Shown piece after piece: positions 27,767 to 37,360 of a DNA stretch of 64,000 bases. The notes beneath the pieces were generated by a model. That model did not search any database, was not told where the DNA came from, and was given only the letters and a program-made list of their open reading frames with translations. The translations under genes and the position numbers were made by a program. Position 1 is the first letter of the stretch. Each line of letters starts with the position of its first letter. The DNA is taken from the NCBI RefSeq assembly GCF_002245495.1, contig NZ_NQJF01000010.1:62001-126000 (forward strand), given 5' to 3'. The DNA comes from Oceanimonas baumannii (GTDB taxonomy: Bacteria; Pseudomonadota; Gammaproteobacteria; Enterobacterales; Aeromonadaceae).

Positions 27767-28342
27767 TCAGAAATGCCAGCTCAGCCCAAGCGTCAGGCCA
27801 TTGACATCGTAATCACTTCGATTGATTAACTGCGCGTACTCGGCAAAGAAGGCAACCCCGTTCGGGGTACGCATATCACGGAAACGTACGCCTACGCCGT
27901 AGCTGAAGTCATCTTCCGTTTCAGAAATTTTTTCACTGATAATGGATGCACTGAAATCGGCTTTTGCCTTGGTCCAGCCTAGCAGACCATAAACAGACAT
28001 AAAGTCCTGAATGGGGAACTGTGGCACTGCGTAGAGACCAAAATAATGCTTCAGCTTGCTCTCCACCAGCCCGTCAAAATGGTCATCATTACCTACCCCT
28101 TTGCCGTAACGGCCTTCAAATGCCAGATACGGAGACGGCTGCACACCGGCATTGAGGCCGACCGTATTCCAGTCGGCAGACTCCCCGAAAAAGTCGTTTT
28201 CGGCATCCAGACTGAGCTGCGCATAATTCAGCCCAACATAAAATTCGGGCTGTGAATACATCATGGGTGTAGAGCTGAACCCCTGCGCCTGAACGCCCGC
28301 GGCCAGCAGACAGGAAACCACAACCACTGCCTTGATTTTCAT
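27767..28342 (-). CDS. Outer-membrane beta-barrel protein
   Basis: 191-residue protein with a signal peptide (about 1-19, ends VQA) and a small barrel with alternating strands, ending in SWHF with the terminal Phe recognised by the Bam complex. It resembles general OMP_b-brl or OmpA-like barrels of about eight strands; no OmpA peptidoglycan domain follows. It is a single gene with its own terminator. The function is unknown. Confidence 0.8.
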   Translation of the reverse strand: MKIKAVVVVSCLLAAGVQAQGFSSTPMMYSQPEFYVGLNYAQLSLDAENDFFGESADWNTVGLNAGVQPSPYLAFEGRYGKGVGNDDHFDGLVESKLKHYFGLYAVPQFPIQDFMSVYGLLGWTKAKADFSASIISEKISETEDDFSYGVGVRFRDMRTPNGVAFFAEYAQLINRSDYDVNGLTLGLSWHF

Positions 28343-28424
28343 ATGCCACCATCCTTGTCGGTTCTTGTTATTGCGTACCTGCTTACCACATCAAGGCTAG
28401 ACGGAAACCGGCTTTATGCCAGCG

Positions 28425-28463
28425 CAAAAACAAAAGGCCGGTAAGCATCAGCTTACCGGCCTT
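28425..28463 (-). terminator. Terminator of sstT
   Basis: Perfect 13-bp stem (AAGGCCGGTAAGC / GCTTACCGGCCTT) with a 4-nt loop; the minus-strand transcript continues into TTTTGTTTTTG. It lies 20 nt after the sstT stop codon. Confidence 0.92.
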
Positions 28464-28483
28464 GATATCAGGGAACCTGGAGA

Positions 28484-29704
28484 TCAGTTTTTATTTTCGT
28501 CAGCCATGCAGGCTGCGGCGGTAAACAGCACATCGGTAGAACTGTTCAGGCCGGTTTCTGCTGAATCCTGCAGCACACCGATAATAAAGCCCACGGCCAC
28601 CACCTGCATAGCGATGTCGTTGGGAATACCAAACAGGCTGCAGGCCAGCGGGATCAACAGCAGTGAGCCACCGGCCACACCTGATGCACCACAGGCTGAC
28701 ACTGCCGCGACCACACTCAGCAGCAACGCAGTCATGATGTCGACCTCAATGCCAAGGGTATGCACCGCTGCCAGGGTCAGGACGGTAATGGTAATGGCGG
28801 CACCGCCCATATTAATGGTGGCTCCCAGAGGAATAGACACGGAATAGGTGTCTTCATGCAGCTTGAGCTTCTTGCACAATTCCATGTTTACCGGAATATT
28901 GGCGGCCGAACTGCGGGTAAAGAAAGCCGTCACGCCACTTTCACGCAGGCACTGCAGTACCAGCGGATAGGGATTGCGCCGGATTTTCAGGTATACCAGC
29001 AGCGGGTTCACCACTAGCGCAATAATCAGCATCGCGCCCAGCAGCACACCCAGCAGATGGGCATAGCCCCAGAGTGCCTCAAAGCCGGTGCTGGCGATGG
29101 TTTCAGCCACCAGACCAAAAATACCCACAGGGGCCAGCCGGATAACAAACTTCACAATGGCCGACACGCCCACAGACAGGTCATTCAGCAAGGTTTTTGT
29201 GCTGTCACCGGCATGATGAAACGCCAGTCCCAGGCCCACTGCCCAGGCCAGCACACCAATAAAGTTGCCAGTAAGCAGCGCATTCACCGGGTTATCGACA
29301 ATATTGAACACCAGGGTTCTCAGTACTTCGCCAATGCCTTCCGGAGGGGAAGCTTCACCACCGTGGCTTGCCAGCACCAGCTCGGTAGGAAAAATAAAAC
29401 TCATCAGCACGGCGGTAAGGGCGGCGGCAAACGTACCCAGCAGATAAAGATAGAGTATGGGTTTAATACTGGTTTGCTCGCCTTTCTTGTGGTTGGCAAT
29501 GGATGACATCACCAGCACAAACACCAGTACCGGCGCGACGGCCTTCAGCGCGCCTACAAACAGGCTGCCCAGCAGACCCGCAGACCCGGCAGCGGCCGGC
29601 GCCAGCACCGCCAGTGCCGCGCCGGCTACAATGCCAATTAAAATCCGGGTTACCAGGCTGCCGCCATAAAACAGGCGCAGCATCAGAGATTGAGTTTGGT
29701 TCAT
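28484..29704 (-). CDS. sstT: Serine/threonine:sodium symporter SstT
   Basis: 406-residue dicarboxylate/amino-acid:cation symporter (DAACS family) that imports serine and threonine with sodium. SstT features include [20 protein letters not shown] at the N-terminus, [17 protein letters not shown] near 265 and [15 protein letters not shown] near 290. The start at 29704 is chosen because AAAGGA lies 6 nt upstream; two earlier ATGs at 29731 and 29710 are too close to it or lack a site. The length is near E. coli SstT (414). It is monocistronic. Confidence 0.93.
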   Translation of the reverse strand: MNQTQSLMLRLFYGGSLVTRILIGIVAGAALAVLAPAAAGSAGLLGSLFVGALKAVAPVLVFVLVMSSIANHKKGEQTSIKPILYLYLLGTFAAALTAVLMSFIFPTELVLASHGGEASPPEGIGEVLRTLVFNIVDNPVNALLTGNFIGVLAWAVGLGLAFHHAGDSTKTLLNDLSVGVSAIVKFVIRLAPVGIFGLVAETIASTGFEALWGYAHLLGVLLGAMLIIALVVNPLLVYLKIRRNPYPLVLQCLRESGVTAFFTRSSAANIPVNMELCKKLKLHEDTYSVSIPLGATINMGGAAITITVLTLAAVHTLGIEVDIMTALLLSVVAAVSACGASGVAGGSLLLIPLACSLFGIPNDIAMQVVAVGFIIGVLQDSAETGLNSSTDVLFTAAACMADENKN

Positions 29705-29878
29705 AGTCATCCTTTGTGGTCTAAGGGCCACTTTATATCCTGCAGATGACGCAACCTTATAGCATGACTGATCACAAAAAAATCAAAAAAACAATATTTT
29801 GCAACATGCAGCACACTTGTTGTCTGCTTCTACCGGGAACATCCATCATCCCGGCAGAAACATCAGCCGGTGAGACCG

Positions 29879-30463
29879 TTACTGCCTGTCATCACCGGAC
29901 AACAACCAGCGATCCAGTCTGACTTTGAAATGGCCAAAGTCTGGTGTTGTCAGCGAAGGATCCTTGCCCTGGTCATCCAGCCGGCGCACCCGGATCGCCA
30001 TATCCAGATAAGGATTGGCTTCCATTTCATGCACTTCACGGGCAGACATCATACCTCCCTGCAGCGCAAGAGAGTCAATCGATGCCTGCGATAACTGGTT
30101 CCGGTAGTCCGGATCCACCGTTACCAGATAACGTTTGGCAGCAACATGCAGGCGAATGGGCTCAATGATTTCGGCCGGAAAAAAAGGTGCCAGCCAGCTG
30201 GCTGCCGACTCCTGATGCCGGTTATCGGTACCGGACATCAGCACCTCCGGCGGCAATTTGTTGGCGTAGTGACCCACATCATGCAACAGCGCAGCCAGTA
30301 CTACCGCATCGCTTTCTCCCTGCAACTCACCCAGCCAGGCTGCCTGCAGCATATGCTGAGCCATGGTCACCTGCTCGCCCAGATAAGAGTCGGCACCATG
30401 ACGGGTGAAGACCGCTTCAATCATCTCGATAATATTGTCTTTGGTCGGTGCCTGATTCAGCAT
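29879..30463 (-). CDS. tmpB: HD-domain phosphonate oxygenase (TmpB/PhnZ type)
   Basis: 194-residue mixed-valent di-iron HD oxygenase that cleaves the C-P bond of 1-hydroxyphosphonates. Tyr27, Glu30, His37, His61-Asp62, His83, His106 and Asp163/164 line up within a residue or two of the known PhnZ substrate and iron ligands. The gene overlaps the upstream dioxygenase gene by 7 nt. With a butyrobetaine-hydroxylase-type partner it is more likely TmpB, yielding glycine betaine and phosphate, than PhnZ, whose partner is PhyH-like. Confidence 0.75.
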   Translation of the reverse strand: MLNQAPTKDNIIEMIEAVFTRHGADSYLGEQVTMAQHMLQAAWLGELQGESDAVVLAALLHDVGHYANKLPPEVLMSGTDNRHQESAASWLAPFFPAEIIEPIRLHVAAKRYLVTVDPDYRNQLSQASIDSLALQGGMMSAREVHEMEANPYLDMAIRVRRLDDQGKDPSLTTPDFGHFKVRLDRWLLSGDDRQ

Positions 30464-31557
30464 GCTGACGCTCCCAGCCGGTAGAGAGTAGAGTAAAGGC
30501 CGTCAAGATCGCTGTAAGCACCTTGCAGATGACGGCGGCCCCCATCGGTAAAAGCGGTACGGGCATGCATGATCCGGGTGTTGTCAAAGATCAGGCAATC
30601 GCCCGGCTCCAGGCGACAGGTAAACGCCAGATCCGGCGCAGAGAGGGTTTCTGCCCACAACCGGTACGCCTGGTAGAAGGCCCGTTGCTCCTCAAACGGC
30701 AACATAAAGGGAGCGATGGAGCGGTTATTGTAACGAACCTTTAGCACATTGCCGGCGCCATCGGTTTCGATAAACGGCACCCGGCTGCGCAAATCAGCCT
30801 TCTCGTCAATGAAGCGGTAGGGCAGTCGGATCCGGGTCAGCAACTCAAAGGCTTCCGGATGCTCCGCCTGCAGCCGTGCTGCCGCCTGAAAGCCATCCAC
30901 CAGTAAATTTTCTCCGCCGTCCACCTCATTGGACAAACAATGAAGCAACTGTACGCCAGGGACAGGATCACGATATGGGTTATCGGTATGCGGTCCCAGT
31001 CCCAGATTGCTGAACGCCAGGTTACTGGGCGAGACCACGGTTTTTACATCAAATAAACGGCCGTAATTGGTTTCCCGCACATAACCAAAGGTATGAATGA
31101 CCTCAAGTACCTGGCCAGGCTCACAGGGCACATCCCGCAACAATACCAGGCCACTTTCAGCAACGGCGGCCAGGGCCCGGCAACGAATGTCATCATGACC
31201 GGTATAATCCGGCCAGCTGACGTCCGGCAACGTAAACGCCTCACCCCGCCACAGGGTTTTACCACGCCAGCTTCGGTCATCCTGGATTGTTGTCATCTGC
31301 TCCGCTGCCAGATGCTCCAGCGTAAAGGTCAGCTCGCGACCGTTTGTCAGACAGATCACCAGGGAGCCGCCTTGCCGATCCACGGCCCGGATCCCTGCCT
31401 GCCAGTCCAGATCCAGCACTGAAATCAAGCGCTGGCCATTATCATGACGCCCGGCGGGATCATGATCCTGCAGCCAGAGTACGTCCAGCCGGGTGACCCG
31501 GCCATCGGCCCAGCTCAGGGTCAGACTGTTTTGCTCATACTCAAAATACTTCAACAT
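30457..31557 (-). CDS. tmpA: 2-oxoglutarate dioxygenase, TmpA type
   Basis: 366-residue enzyme of the gamma-butyrobetaine hydroxylase group: an N-terminal DUF971-like domain (about 5-90) and a TauD/TfdA catalytic domain. Iron ligands are His190 and Asp192 (GPHTDN) and His331; Arg341 or Arg342 would bind 2-oxoglutarate. TmpA hydroxylates 2-trimethylaminoethylphosphonate, the substrate for TmpB. The cysteines that bind zinc after WLxD in typical GBBH-like N-terminal domains are absent (DHDPAGRHDN here). Alternative: a carnitine-pathway hydroxylase, but the coupled HD oxygenase argues against it. Confidence 0.75.
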   Translation of the reverse strand: MLKYFEYEQNSLTLSWADGRVTRLDVLWLQDHDPAGRHDNGQRLISVLDLDWQAGIRAVDRQGGSLVICLTNGRELTFTLEHLAAEQMTTIQDDRSWRGKTLWRGEAFTLPDVSWPDYTGHDDIRCRALAAVAESGLVLLRDVPCEPGQVLEVIHTFGYVRETNYGRLFDVKTVVSPSNLAFSNLGLGPHTDNPYRDPVPGVQLLHCLSNEVDGGENLLVDGFQAAARLQAEHPEAFELLTRIRLPYRFIDEKADLRSRVPFIETDGAGNVLKVRYNNRSIAPFMLPFEEQRAFYQAYRLWAETLSAPDLAFTCRLEPGDCLIFDNTRIMHARTAFTDGGRRHLQGAYSDLDGLYSTLYRLGASAC

Positions 31558-31788
31558 GGGTAGCTCCCGTTACCTATCGGTCCGGCGCTGCTTTGGCGCC
31601 TTTGATCGGGGTTACTCTAGCGTCCGGTTACCACCGGCAACATCGATCATTTCTGGGGCTCTGCCTTAGAAATGCTGAAGCCTGCATCATTAAAACGTCA
31701 TAAATACAGCGTAATAAGAAGCCACCCTGAGCACGGCTGACTGACACCTATGATCAGCAGCAGATGATCCCGTTCCGGAAGACGTACC

Positions 31789-32700
31789 ATGCAATACAAC
31801 ACCAACCGCTTGCCCCCTCTTAATGCCCTGCTGGCCTTTGAGTCCGCCGCTCGTTACCAAAGTCTTACCCGCGCCGCCGAAGAGCTTTGTGTCACCCAGG
31901 GCGCCATCAGTCAACGGGTCAAACAACTTGAGGACTTTCTTGGTGTCAGACTGTTTCTGCGTCGCGGCAGCCGTATCGAACTTACCGATGAAGCCCGTTC
32001 CTATCTTCCCCTGCTCAGCTGGTTGTTCGAGTCACTGAAAAAAGGCACGGACGATCTGTTCCGGGGAGAGCAACAAACTCAGCTTACCCTGCGGGTGGCA
32101 CACAGTTTTGCCGAACACTGGCTTATCCCCAGACTGGCCCGTTTTCATCAGGCCCACCCGGGTATACAGCTTAGGTTTCTGGCGACCAATCACGCCATCC
32201 CGGATGAACCCGGTGAGGTGGATGTGGAAATCATCAACGGCTACGGCAACTGGCCAGATCGGGAGGCTGAACAACTGACCGATGATCACTGGGTGGTGGT
32301 CGCCAGCCCGGCACTGCTGGTGCACTATCCCGCCGAAGCTCCCCTGCACCTGCTGTCTTCCTATCCCAAGCTCGGATGTTACGGCTACCGGGAAGGATGG
32401 CGAGACTGGTTTCAGCAGCAGGATCCCCAGCAAGGTTTTACCATGCCCAAAATGGAATTCAGCACCTCCAGCCTGGCAATTGCCGCCGCCCTGCAGGGAC
32501 TGGGACTGTTACTGGTTCGCTACCCGCTGGTCAGGCAGTTGCTGGCCAATCGCACCCTCAGACTGGCCCACCCTTACCGCATGGCCAGCCAGAGCAACCA
32601 TTTTCTGCTTATCCCGCCTCACAAACGAAGCCTCGAAAAAATACGGATATTCAGGCAATGGCTGTTGCAGGAACTGGAGCAGGACAACCTGGCCGGATAA
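31789..32700 (+). CDS. LysR-family regulator (GcvA-like)
   Basis: 303-residue LysR protein: helix-turn-helix at about 8-65 (LNALLAFESAARYQSLTRAA, typical of GcvA-like members) and an effector domain. It is divergent from tmpAB across 231 nt and 155 nt upstream of the Dpp-type transporter operon, so it may control both. The effector could be the phosphonate or a related amine (inference). Confidence 0.9.
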   Translation: MQYNTNRLPPLNALLAFESAARYQSLTRAAEELCVTQGAISQRVKQLEDFLGVRLFLRRGSRIELTDEARSYLPLLSWLFESLKKGTDDLFRGEQQTQLTLRVAHSFAEHWLIPRLARFHQAHPGIQLRFLATNHAIPDEPGEVDVEIINGYGNWPDREAEQLTDDHWVVVASPALLVHYPAEAPLHLLSSYPKLGCYGYREGWRDWFQQQDPQQGFTMPKMEFSTSSLAIAAALQGLGLLLVRYPLVRQLLANRTLRLAHPYRMASQSNHFLLIPPHKRSLEKIRIFRQWLLQELEQDNLAG

Positions 32701-32855
32701 AAATGAACCTCGGATGCTTCTCCCTGTTTTGCTAAGGCTGGCCCTTAGCAACCCTGACGGCAAACGCAGGAAACCGCCTTTATTCATAAAAAAAGCGTCA
32801 CGTCTCCTTGCTAACCTCACTGCCAATTCCCCGATACTGCTAACGAGAATGAGAT

Positions 32856-34334
32856 ATGAACTGGAAGCATAGTCTGGCCGGATTACTCCTGGTCTCCGGC
32901 ACCACCCTGACCCAGGCAGAAACACTGAAAACGCCCTACTGGCTGGAATATAACGGCAAGGAATCTCTCGATCCCATCTCGTCTACCCGTTACTACGATG
33001 CCATTCAGATATTGTATAACCGGCTGGTACGCCAGGGAGAGCAGGGCGAGCCGGTTGCAGCTCTGGCCAGCAGCTGGAGTGCGAACGCCAGCGCGGATGT
33101 ATGGACCTTTACCCTGCGTCCGGATGTCAAATTCCACAATGGCAAGACCATGACCCCGGAAGATGTGGTCTACAGCTTCAACCGGATTCTTGATCCCCTG
33201 CGTGACGCGCCTGCCCGTGCTGCCCTGTCCATGATTAAGCAGGTTACCGGCACCGAAGATGGCAAGGTCATTTTTACCCTGAGCCAGGCTCATGCCGACC
33301 TGCCCATTCTGCTGATGGACTATCGAGCCAAAATCGTGCCGGCCGGGTTTGATGAAGATCCCGCCCTGATGGGCGTGGGCACCGGTCCCTTCCAGCTGAC
33401 CAGATTTGAACCGAAAGGCACCACCACATTCGATGCGTTTAACAACTACTGGGAAGGCCAGCCCAAGCTGGATGGCATGGAGCTCATCGCCATTGCAGAT
33501 GAAAACGCCCGCACCCAGGCACTGCTGGCCGGACAGATCGACTGGGCCGGCTGGAACGGCGTCAATGGCCAGCAACTGCGTATGTTTGAAGGCAACGCCC
33601 GTTTTCATTATGACGCCATTCCCACGGGCGACTGGCGTGGCATCGTCTTTCGCAACGACGATCCGGCACTGAAAGACGCCAGGGTCAGGAAAGCCCTGCG
33701 TATGGTGGTGGATCGCCAGGAAATGGTCCAGCTGCTGTTTGGTCAGGGGGGGGCGACCATCTCCTGTGACAATCCGGTCTGGGCAGGGGATCAATACCGT
33801 CTGGAGCAACACTGTGAGCAAGACATTGAGGGGGCCAAATCACTCCTGCGTGAAGCTGGCTACCCGGATGGCCTGACCCTGGACTTGTATACCAGCCCTG
33901 CCGACGGCTATTTCCGCCCGATGTCGGAGATATATCAGCGCCAGGCAGCTCGTGCAGGCATCAAGGTAAATATCCGGACAGTCCCGGCCTCCGATTACTG
34001 GAGCACCGCCTGGATGAAAAAGTCAGTATTCAATACCGCCTGGGGACAACGCCCCGCTGATCAGGTCCTGAGTGAGGTATTCGGCAGCACAGCCCCATGG
34101 AATGAATCCGCCTTTAAAAATGCAGAGTTCGACCAGCTGCTGAGTCAGGCACGGCAAGAAACCGACCATAACAAACGCGCTCAGCTCTACCAGTCGGCAC
34201 AACGCCTGCTTTCAGAGCAAAGCGGTACCCTTATTCCTTTCCACCTGAATAACAACCGGGTGATGCGAGCCAATGTCTCTATTCCGGCAGTAGAGCACTT
34301 TGCCATCCGCTGGCATCTGGTCGACAAATCCTGA
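32856..34334 (+). CDS. Dpp/Nik-type ABC binding protein
   Basis: 492-residue periplasmic binding protein of the SBP_bac_5 family. The signal peptide covers about residues 1-21 (ends TQA). The domain shows FTLRPDVKFHNGKTMTPEDV at about 85-105, typical of peptide/nickel-type binding proteins. It starts a five-gene transporter operon that contains a hydrolase gene. Sequence alone does not tell peptides from other substrates; the tmpAB neighbours suggest a phosphonate or phosphonate conjugate. Confidence 0.88.
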   Translation: MNWKHSLAGLLLVSGTTLTQAETLKTPYWLEYNGKESLDPISSTRYYDAIQILYNRLVRQGEQGEPVAALASSWSANASADVWTFTLRPDVKFHNGKTMTPEDVVYSFNRILDPLRDAPARAALSMIKQVTGTEDGKVIFTLSQAHADLPILLMDYRAKIVPAGFDEDPALMGVGTGPFQLTRFEPKGTTTFDAFNNYWEGQPKLDGMELIAIADENARTQALLAGQIDWAGWNGVNGQQLRMFEGNARFHYDAIPTGDWRGIVFRNDDPALKDARVRKALRMVVDRQEMVQLLFGQGGATISCDNPVWAGDQYRLEQHCEQDIEGAKSLLREAGYPDGLTLDLYTSPADGYFRPMSEIYQRQAARAGIKVNIRTVPASDYWSTAWMKKSVFNTAWGQRPADQVLSEVFGSTAPWNESAFKNAEFDQLLSQARQETDHNKRAQLYQSAQRLLSEQSGTLIPFHLNNNRVMRANVSIPAVEHFAIRWHLVDKS

Positions 34335-34393
34335 TCACCGGCGCTCACCCCCCCATGCGCCCTGCGGGGCGCATTTATGTTTCGGAGACACGT

Positions 34394-35554
34394 ATGTCCG
34401 GTAAATTAATCCTGATTCTGCTGGATGGTGTAAGCGCCAGCCTGTTTGAACAGTACGCTCATCGCCTGCCTCATTTGCAGGCCCTGACAGAAACAGGGCT
34501 GCTGATACAACGACTGGGAGCCGATGCCAACGCAAATTCCATGCCGGCCAGAGCCGGCATTCTGACGGGAGTGGATGCCACTCAGCACGGTATCTACGCC
34601 AATAACCTGTGGAACGGCCAGTATTTTCCTCCCGCCCAGGCCAGTGACGTCCGGGTACCCACCCTCGCCCGAGTGGCCAGAGCACAGAATAAGCGCGTCG
34701 CCTCTGTCGGTTTCGGCCTGGTCAGCGCCGATGATTGCGACTGGTATCTGTCGCCATGGTGGGAAGATGGTTGCCAGCGCGCCAAAGCGCTGAGTGCTCC
34801 CGGTCTGCACTCTCTGTCCGGCGGCTCCGAATCGCTGACCCGGATCGCGGCCAATGATCACCAGCTGTTACAGCAGGGCTGGCAGCTCCTTAAGCATCAG
34901 CGTCCCGATCTGCTGATGCTGGAGCTGAACAGCCCGGACTATTGCCAGCACCTGCTGGGTAACGAGCGTGAACTGGTCGCCTGGTCGCTGGAACTGGTCG
35001 ATGCCCAGTTGGGGTGTTTACTGAGTCGCCTGCAGGAAAGCGGGCTGGCCAGCGAGTACAACCTGGCAATTGTCAGTGATCATGGTCATGCCCTGGTGGA
35101 AACGGCACTGGTGCCTGAACATATTATCCCGGGAGTGAAGACACACTGTGACGGGGGCCTGTTATTTGTCGCCTGTAACAACCCGGCCGAACTGGACAGC
35201 ATCGATACCAGACTCTCTGCTTATGGCGTGACCCGGCTGGATAATCCCGCTTACTTGCCCGCCACGCATCTTGAGCAGCTGGCCGTGTTTGTTGCACCCA
35301 AGAACACCAGCTTTGAACCTGCCGCCAAACATGCAGGAAACGCTCCCACTGCCAGGCCCAAATATGTTTCCACTCATGGTATGGGACCGGCTCATCCGGA
35401 CGATGAACGCATCGCCATCTTCAGCGGCCCCGGGGTACCGGAACGGCAGATTATCTCCCGGGCAAACTCGCTGACCGTCACTCCGACACTGGCACAATTG
35501 CTGGGCATCACTTACGAATATGCAGAGAAATCCCATGTTGATGCTGTGTTGTAA
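34394..35554 (+). CDS. Alkaline-phosphatase-superfamily phosphodiesterase
   Basis: 386-residue cytosolic hydrolase of the NPP/PhnA branch. Metal and catalytic residues are visible: Asp11 (LLDGVS), Ser49 as likely nucleophile (NSMPARAGILTG), Asp182 and His186 (PDYCQH), Asp229-His230 (SDHGH) and His328 (STHGMG). Known relatives hydrolyse phosphodiesters, phosphonate esters or phosphonoacetate. The gene lies inside the ABC operon, between the binding protein and the permeases, so it likely processes the imported compound. The start at 34394 has GGAG upstream. Ser in place of the usual Thr nucleophile of NPP enzymes is notable. Confidence 0.8.
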   Translation: MSGKLILILLDGVSASLFEQYAHRLPHLQALTETGLLIQRLGADANANSMPARAGILTGVDATQHGIYANNLWNGQYFPPAQASDVRVPTLARVARAQNKRVASVGFGLVSADDCDWYLSPWWEDGCQRAKALSAPGLHSLSGGSESLTRIAANDHQLLQQGWQLLKHQRPDLLMLELNSPDYCQHLLGNERELVAWSLELVDAQLGCLLSRLQESGLASEYNLAIVSDHGHALVETALVPEHIIPGVKTHCDGGLLFVACNNPAELDSIDTRLSAYGVTRLDNPAYLPATHLEQLAVFVAPKNTSFEPAAKHAGNAPTARPKYVSTHGMGPAHPDDERIAIFSGPGVPERQIISRANSLTVTPTLAQLLGITYEYAEKSHVDAVL

Positions 35555-36473
35555 ACGACTCGTATACGCCGTTTTTACCTTGATTTTTGTGGCCTGCCTG
35601 GTGTTTACCGTCACCGAAGCGCTGCCGGGAGATTTTTGTACGAGTTATCTGGGCCGCAACGTCAACGAGAACAACCTGGCCCTGTGCCGGGATAACTTCG
35701 GTCTGAGTCAGCCCGTGCTGGAACGCTTCTCCACCTGGAGCAGCCAGTTATTCAAAGGCAACTTTGGCCTGTCACTCAGCAGCGGAGGACCGGTGAATAA
35801 TGAGTTACTACCGCGCCTCGCCAACACCGCGCTGTTAGGTGGAATGGCCGCACTGCTGGCGATTCCGCTGGCTCTGTTTCTGGGGATGGTGACCGCCATC
35901 TACCGTGATTCCTGGCTGGATAACCTGATCTCAGGCATCACCTTGCTGGCCATGACCGTTCCCGAATTTATTACCGCGACCCTGCTGACCCTGGCATTTG
36001 CCATCTGGCTGCCCTGGTTTCCGGCCGTCACCCTGGCGGACGCCCACGCAGGACTGGACGAACTGCTGCCCAATGCCTGGCTGCCGGCACTGACTCTGGT
36101 GTTAATCAGTACAGCACACATGATGCGCATGATGCGCAGCAGCACCATTGACGTCCTGTCGGCCAGCTTCATCAGAATGGCGCGCATACGACGGATCCCG
36201 TCTGCCAGCCTGTTGCTGCGCCATCTGCTGCCAGCAGCCGTGCTGCCGACCATTACCCTCTCGGCCATGACCGTTGCCTGGCTGCTGGGCGGCGTCGTGA
36301 TTATCGAACAGGTCTTTAACTATCCGGGCATTGGCACCCTGATGATCTCGGCCGTCTATGACAGGGATATTCCGGTGGTTCAAGCCTGTGCCCTGACTCT
36401 TTCAGCTATTTATATCGCCTGTAACCTGTTCGCCGATCTCTGTGTCACTCTGCTCAATCCGAGGTTGAGATAA
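35535..36473 (+). CDS. ABC permease, DppB type
   Basis: Inner-membrane permease of the Dpp/Opp B family, about 312 residues with six helices. An N-terminal periplasmic loop has the family spacing, and the EAA-like cytoplasmic loop (ASFIRMARIRRIPSASLLLR) lies near residue 210. The start is uncertain: ATG at 35520 has no ribosome site, while ATG at 35535 has a weak AGAG. Either start overlaps the hydrolase gene end, so translation is probably coupled. Confidence 0.85.
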   Translation: MLMLCCKRLVYAVFTLIFVACLVFTVTEALPGDFCTSYLGRNVNENNLALCRDNFGLSQPVLERFSTWSSQLFKGNFGLSLSSGGPVNNELLPRLANTALLGGMAALLAIPLALFLGMVTAIYRDSWLDNLISGITLLAMTVPEFITATLLTLAFAIWLPWFPAVTLADAHAGLDELLPNAWLPALTLVLISTAHMMRMMRSSTIDVLSASFIRMARIRRIPSASLLLRHLLPAAVLPTITLSAMTVAWLLGGVVIIEQVFNYPGIGTLMISAVYDRDIPVVQACALTLSAIYIACNLFADLCVTLLNPRLR

Positions 36474-36475
36474 CC

Positions 36476-37351
36476 ATGTCACTCTCCCTGCTCTTGTCTG
36501 CCCGGCAGACCTGCCCTGCCGTGCTGGCTCGGCTGACCAGCACCCGTGCCGGCCAGATCGGCCTGCTGTTGCTGACCCTCCACCTGCTGGTGATGTTGCT
36601 GGCACCCTGGTTGCTCCCCTATGACTTTGCCGCTTCCAACAGCCTGGCCATCTTGCAGGCCCCCGACTCATCACACTGGCTTGGCACCGACCAAATGGGA
36701 CGGGATGTGCTGAGCCGGACCCTGATGGGGGGAAGAGAAGCCATTATCACCACCTTCCCGGCCGCTTTGCTGGCGGTTGCCTGGGGCTCCCTGGCCGGTT
36801 TATTTATCGCCATCCGCGGAGGCATGGTGGAAGACTGGGCCATGCGCCTGGTCGATGCCTTGCTGTCCATCCCCTGGCTGTTATTTATGCTGCTGATTAT
36901 CAGCCTGGCCGGCCCCGGGCCACTGGTGTTTATTATTACCCTGGGTTTTTTCTACGGCATTGCCGTGATCCGGGTTGTGCTGACCGCCACCAAGGAAGTC
37001 ATCTGTCGGGAATTTATCACGGCAGCCCGCCTGCGGGGAGACAGTCATTTCACCCTGATCTGGCGCGAAATTCTTCCCAATATCACCGATGTCATTCTGG
37101 TAGAAATCGCCATGAGGTGGTCCTGGATGCTGCTGGCATTCAGCTCGCTTTCCTTTCTTGGTTTCGGGGTCTCACCACCTACGCCGGACTGGGGCCTGAT
37201 GATTGCAGATTCCCGGGGCTTTATGTCTATTGCCCCATGGGCCGTGCTGTCACCTATCATCGCTCTGAGCAGCCTGATCATTGCCATTAACCTGACTTCT
37301 GATGCCCTGGCCAAAGCCCTGGGGATTGATAAGTCGTCCGCGATCCGCTGA
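36476..37351 (+). CDS. ABC permease, DppC type
   Basis: 291-residue inner-membrane permease of the Dpp/Opp C family with six helices. The family block HWLGTDQMGRDVLSRTLMGG lies near residues 63-82 and SFLGFGVSPPTPDWGLMIAD near 225-245. It begins 2 nt after the DppB-type gene and forms a heterodimer with it. Confidence 0.9.
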   Translation: MSLSLLLSARQTCPAVLARLTSTRAGQIGLLLLTLHLLVMLLAPWLLPYDFAASNSLAILQAPDSSHWLGTDQMGRDVLSRTLMGGREAIITTFPAALLAVAWGSLAGLFIAIRGGMVEDWAMRLVDALLSIPWLLFMLLIISLAGPGPLVFIITLGFFYGIAVIRVVLTATKEVICREFITAARLRGDSHFTLIWREILPNITDVILVEIAMRWSWMLLAFSSLSFLGFGVSPPTPDWGLMIADSRGFMSIAPWAVLSPIIALSSLIIAINLTSDALAKALGIDKSSAIR

Positions 37352-37360
37352 GGAATCACC

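Noticed and set aside
29879-31557. PhnY/PhnZ pathway for 2-aminoethylphosphonate
   Set aside because: The dioxygenase is of the butyrobetaine-hydroxylase type, not PhyH-like, so TmpA/TmpB fits better; not excluded entirely.
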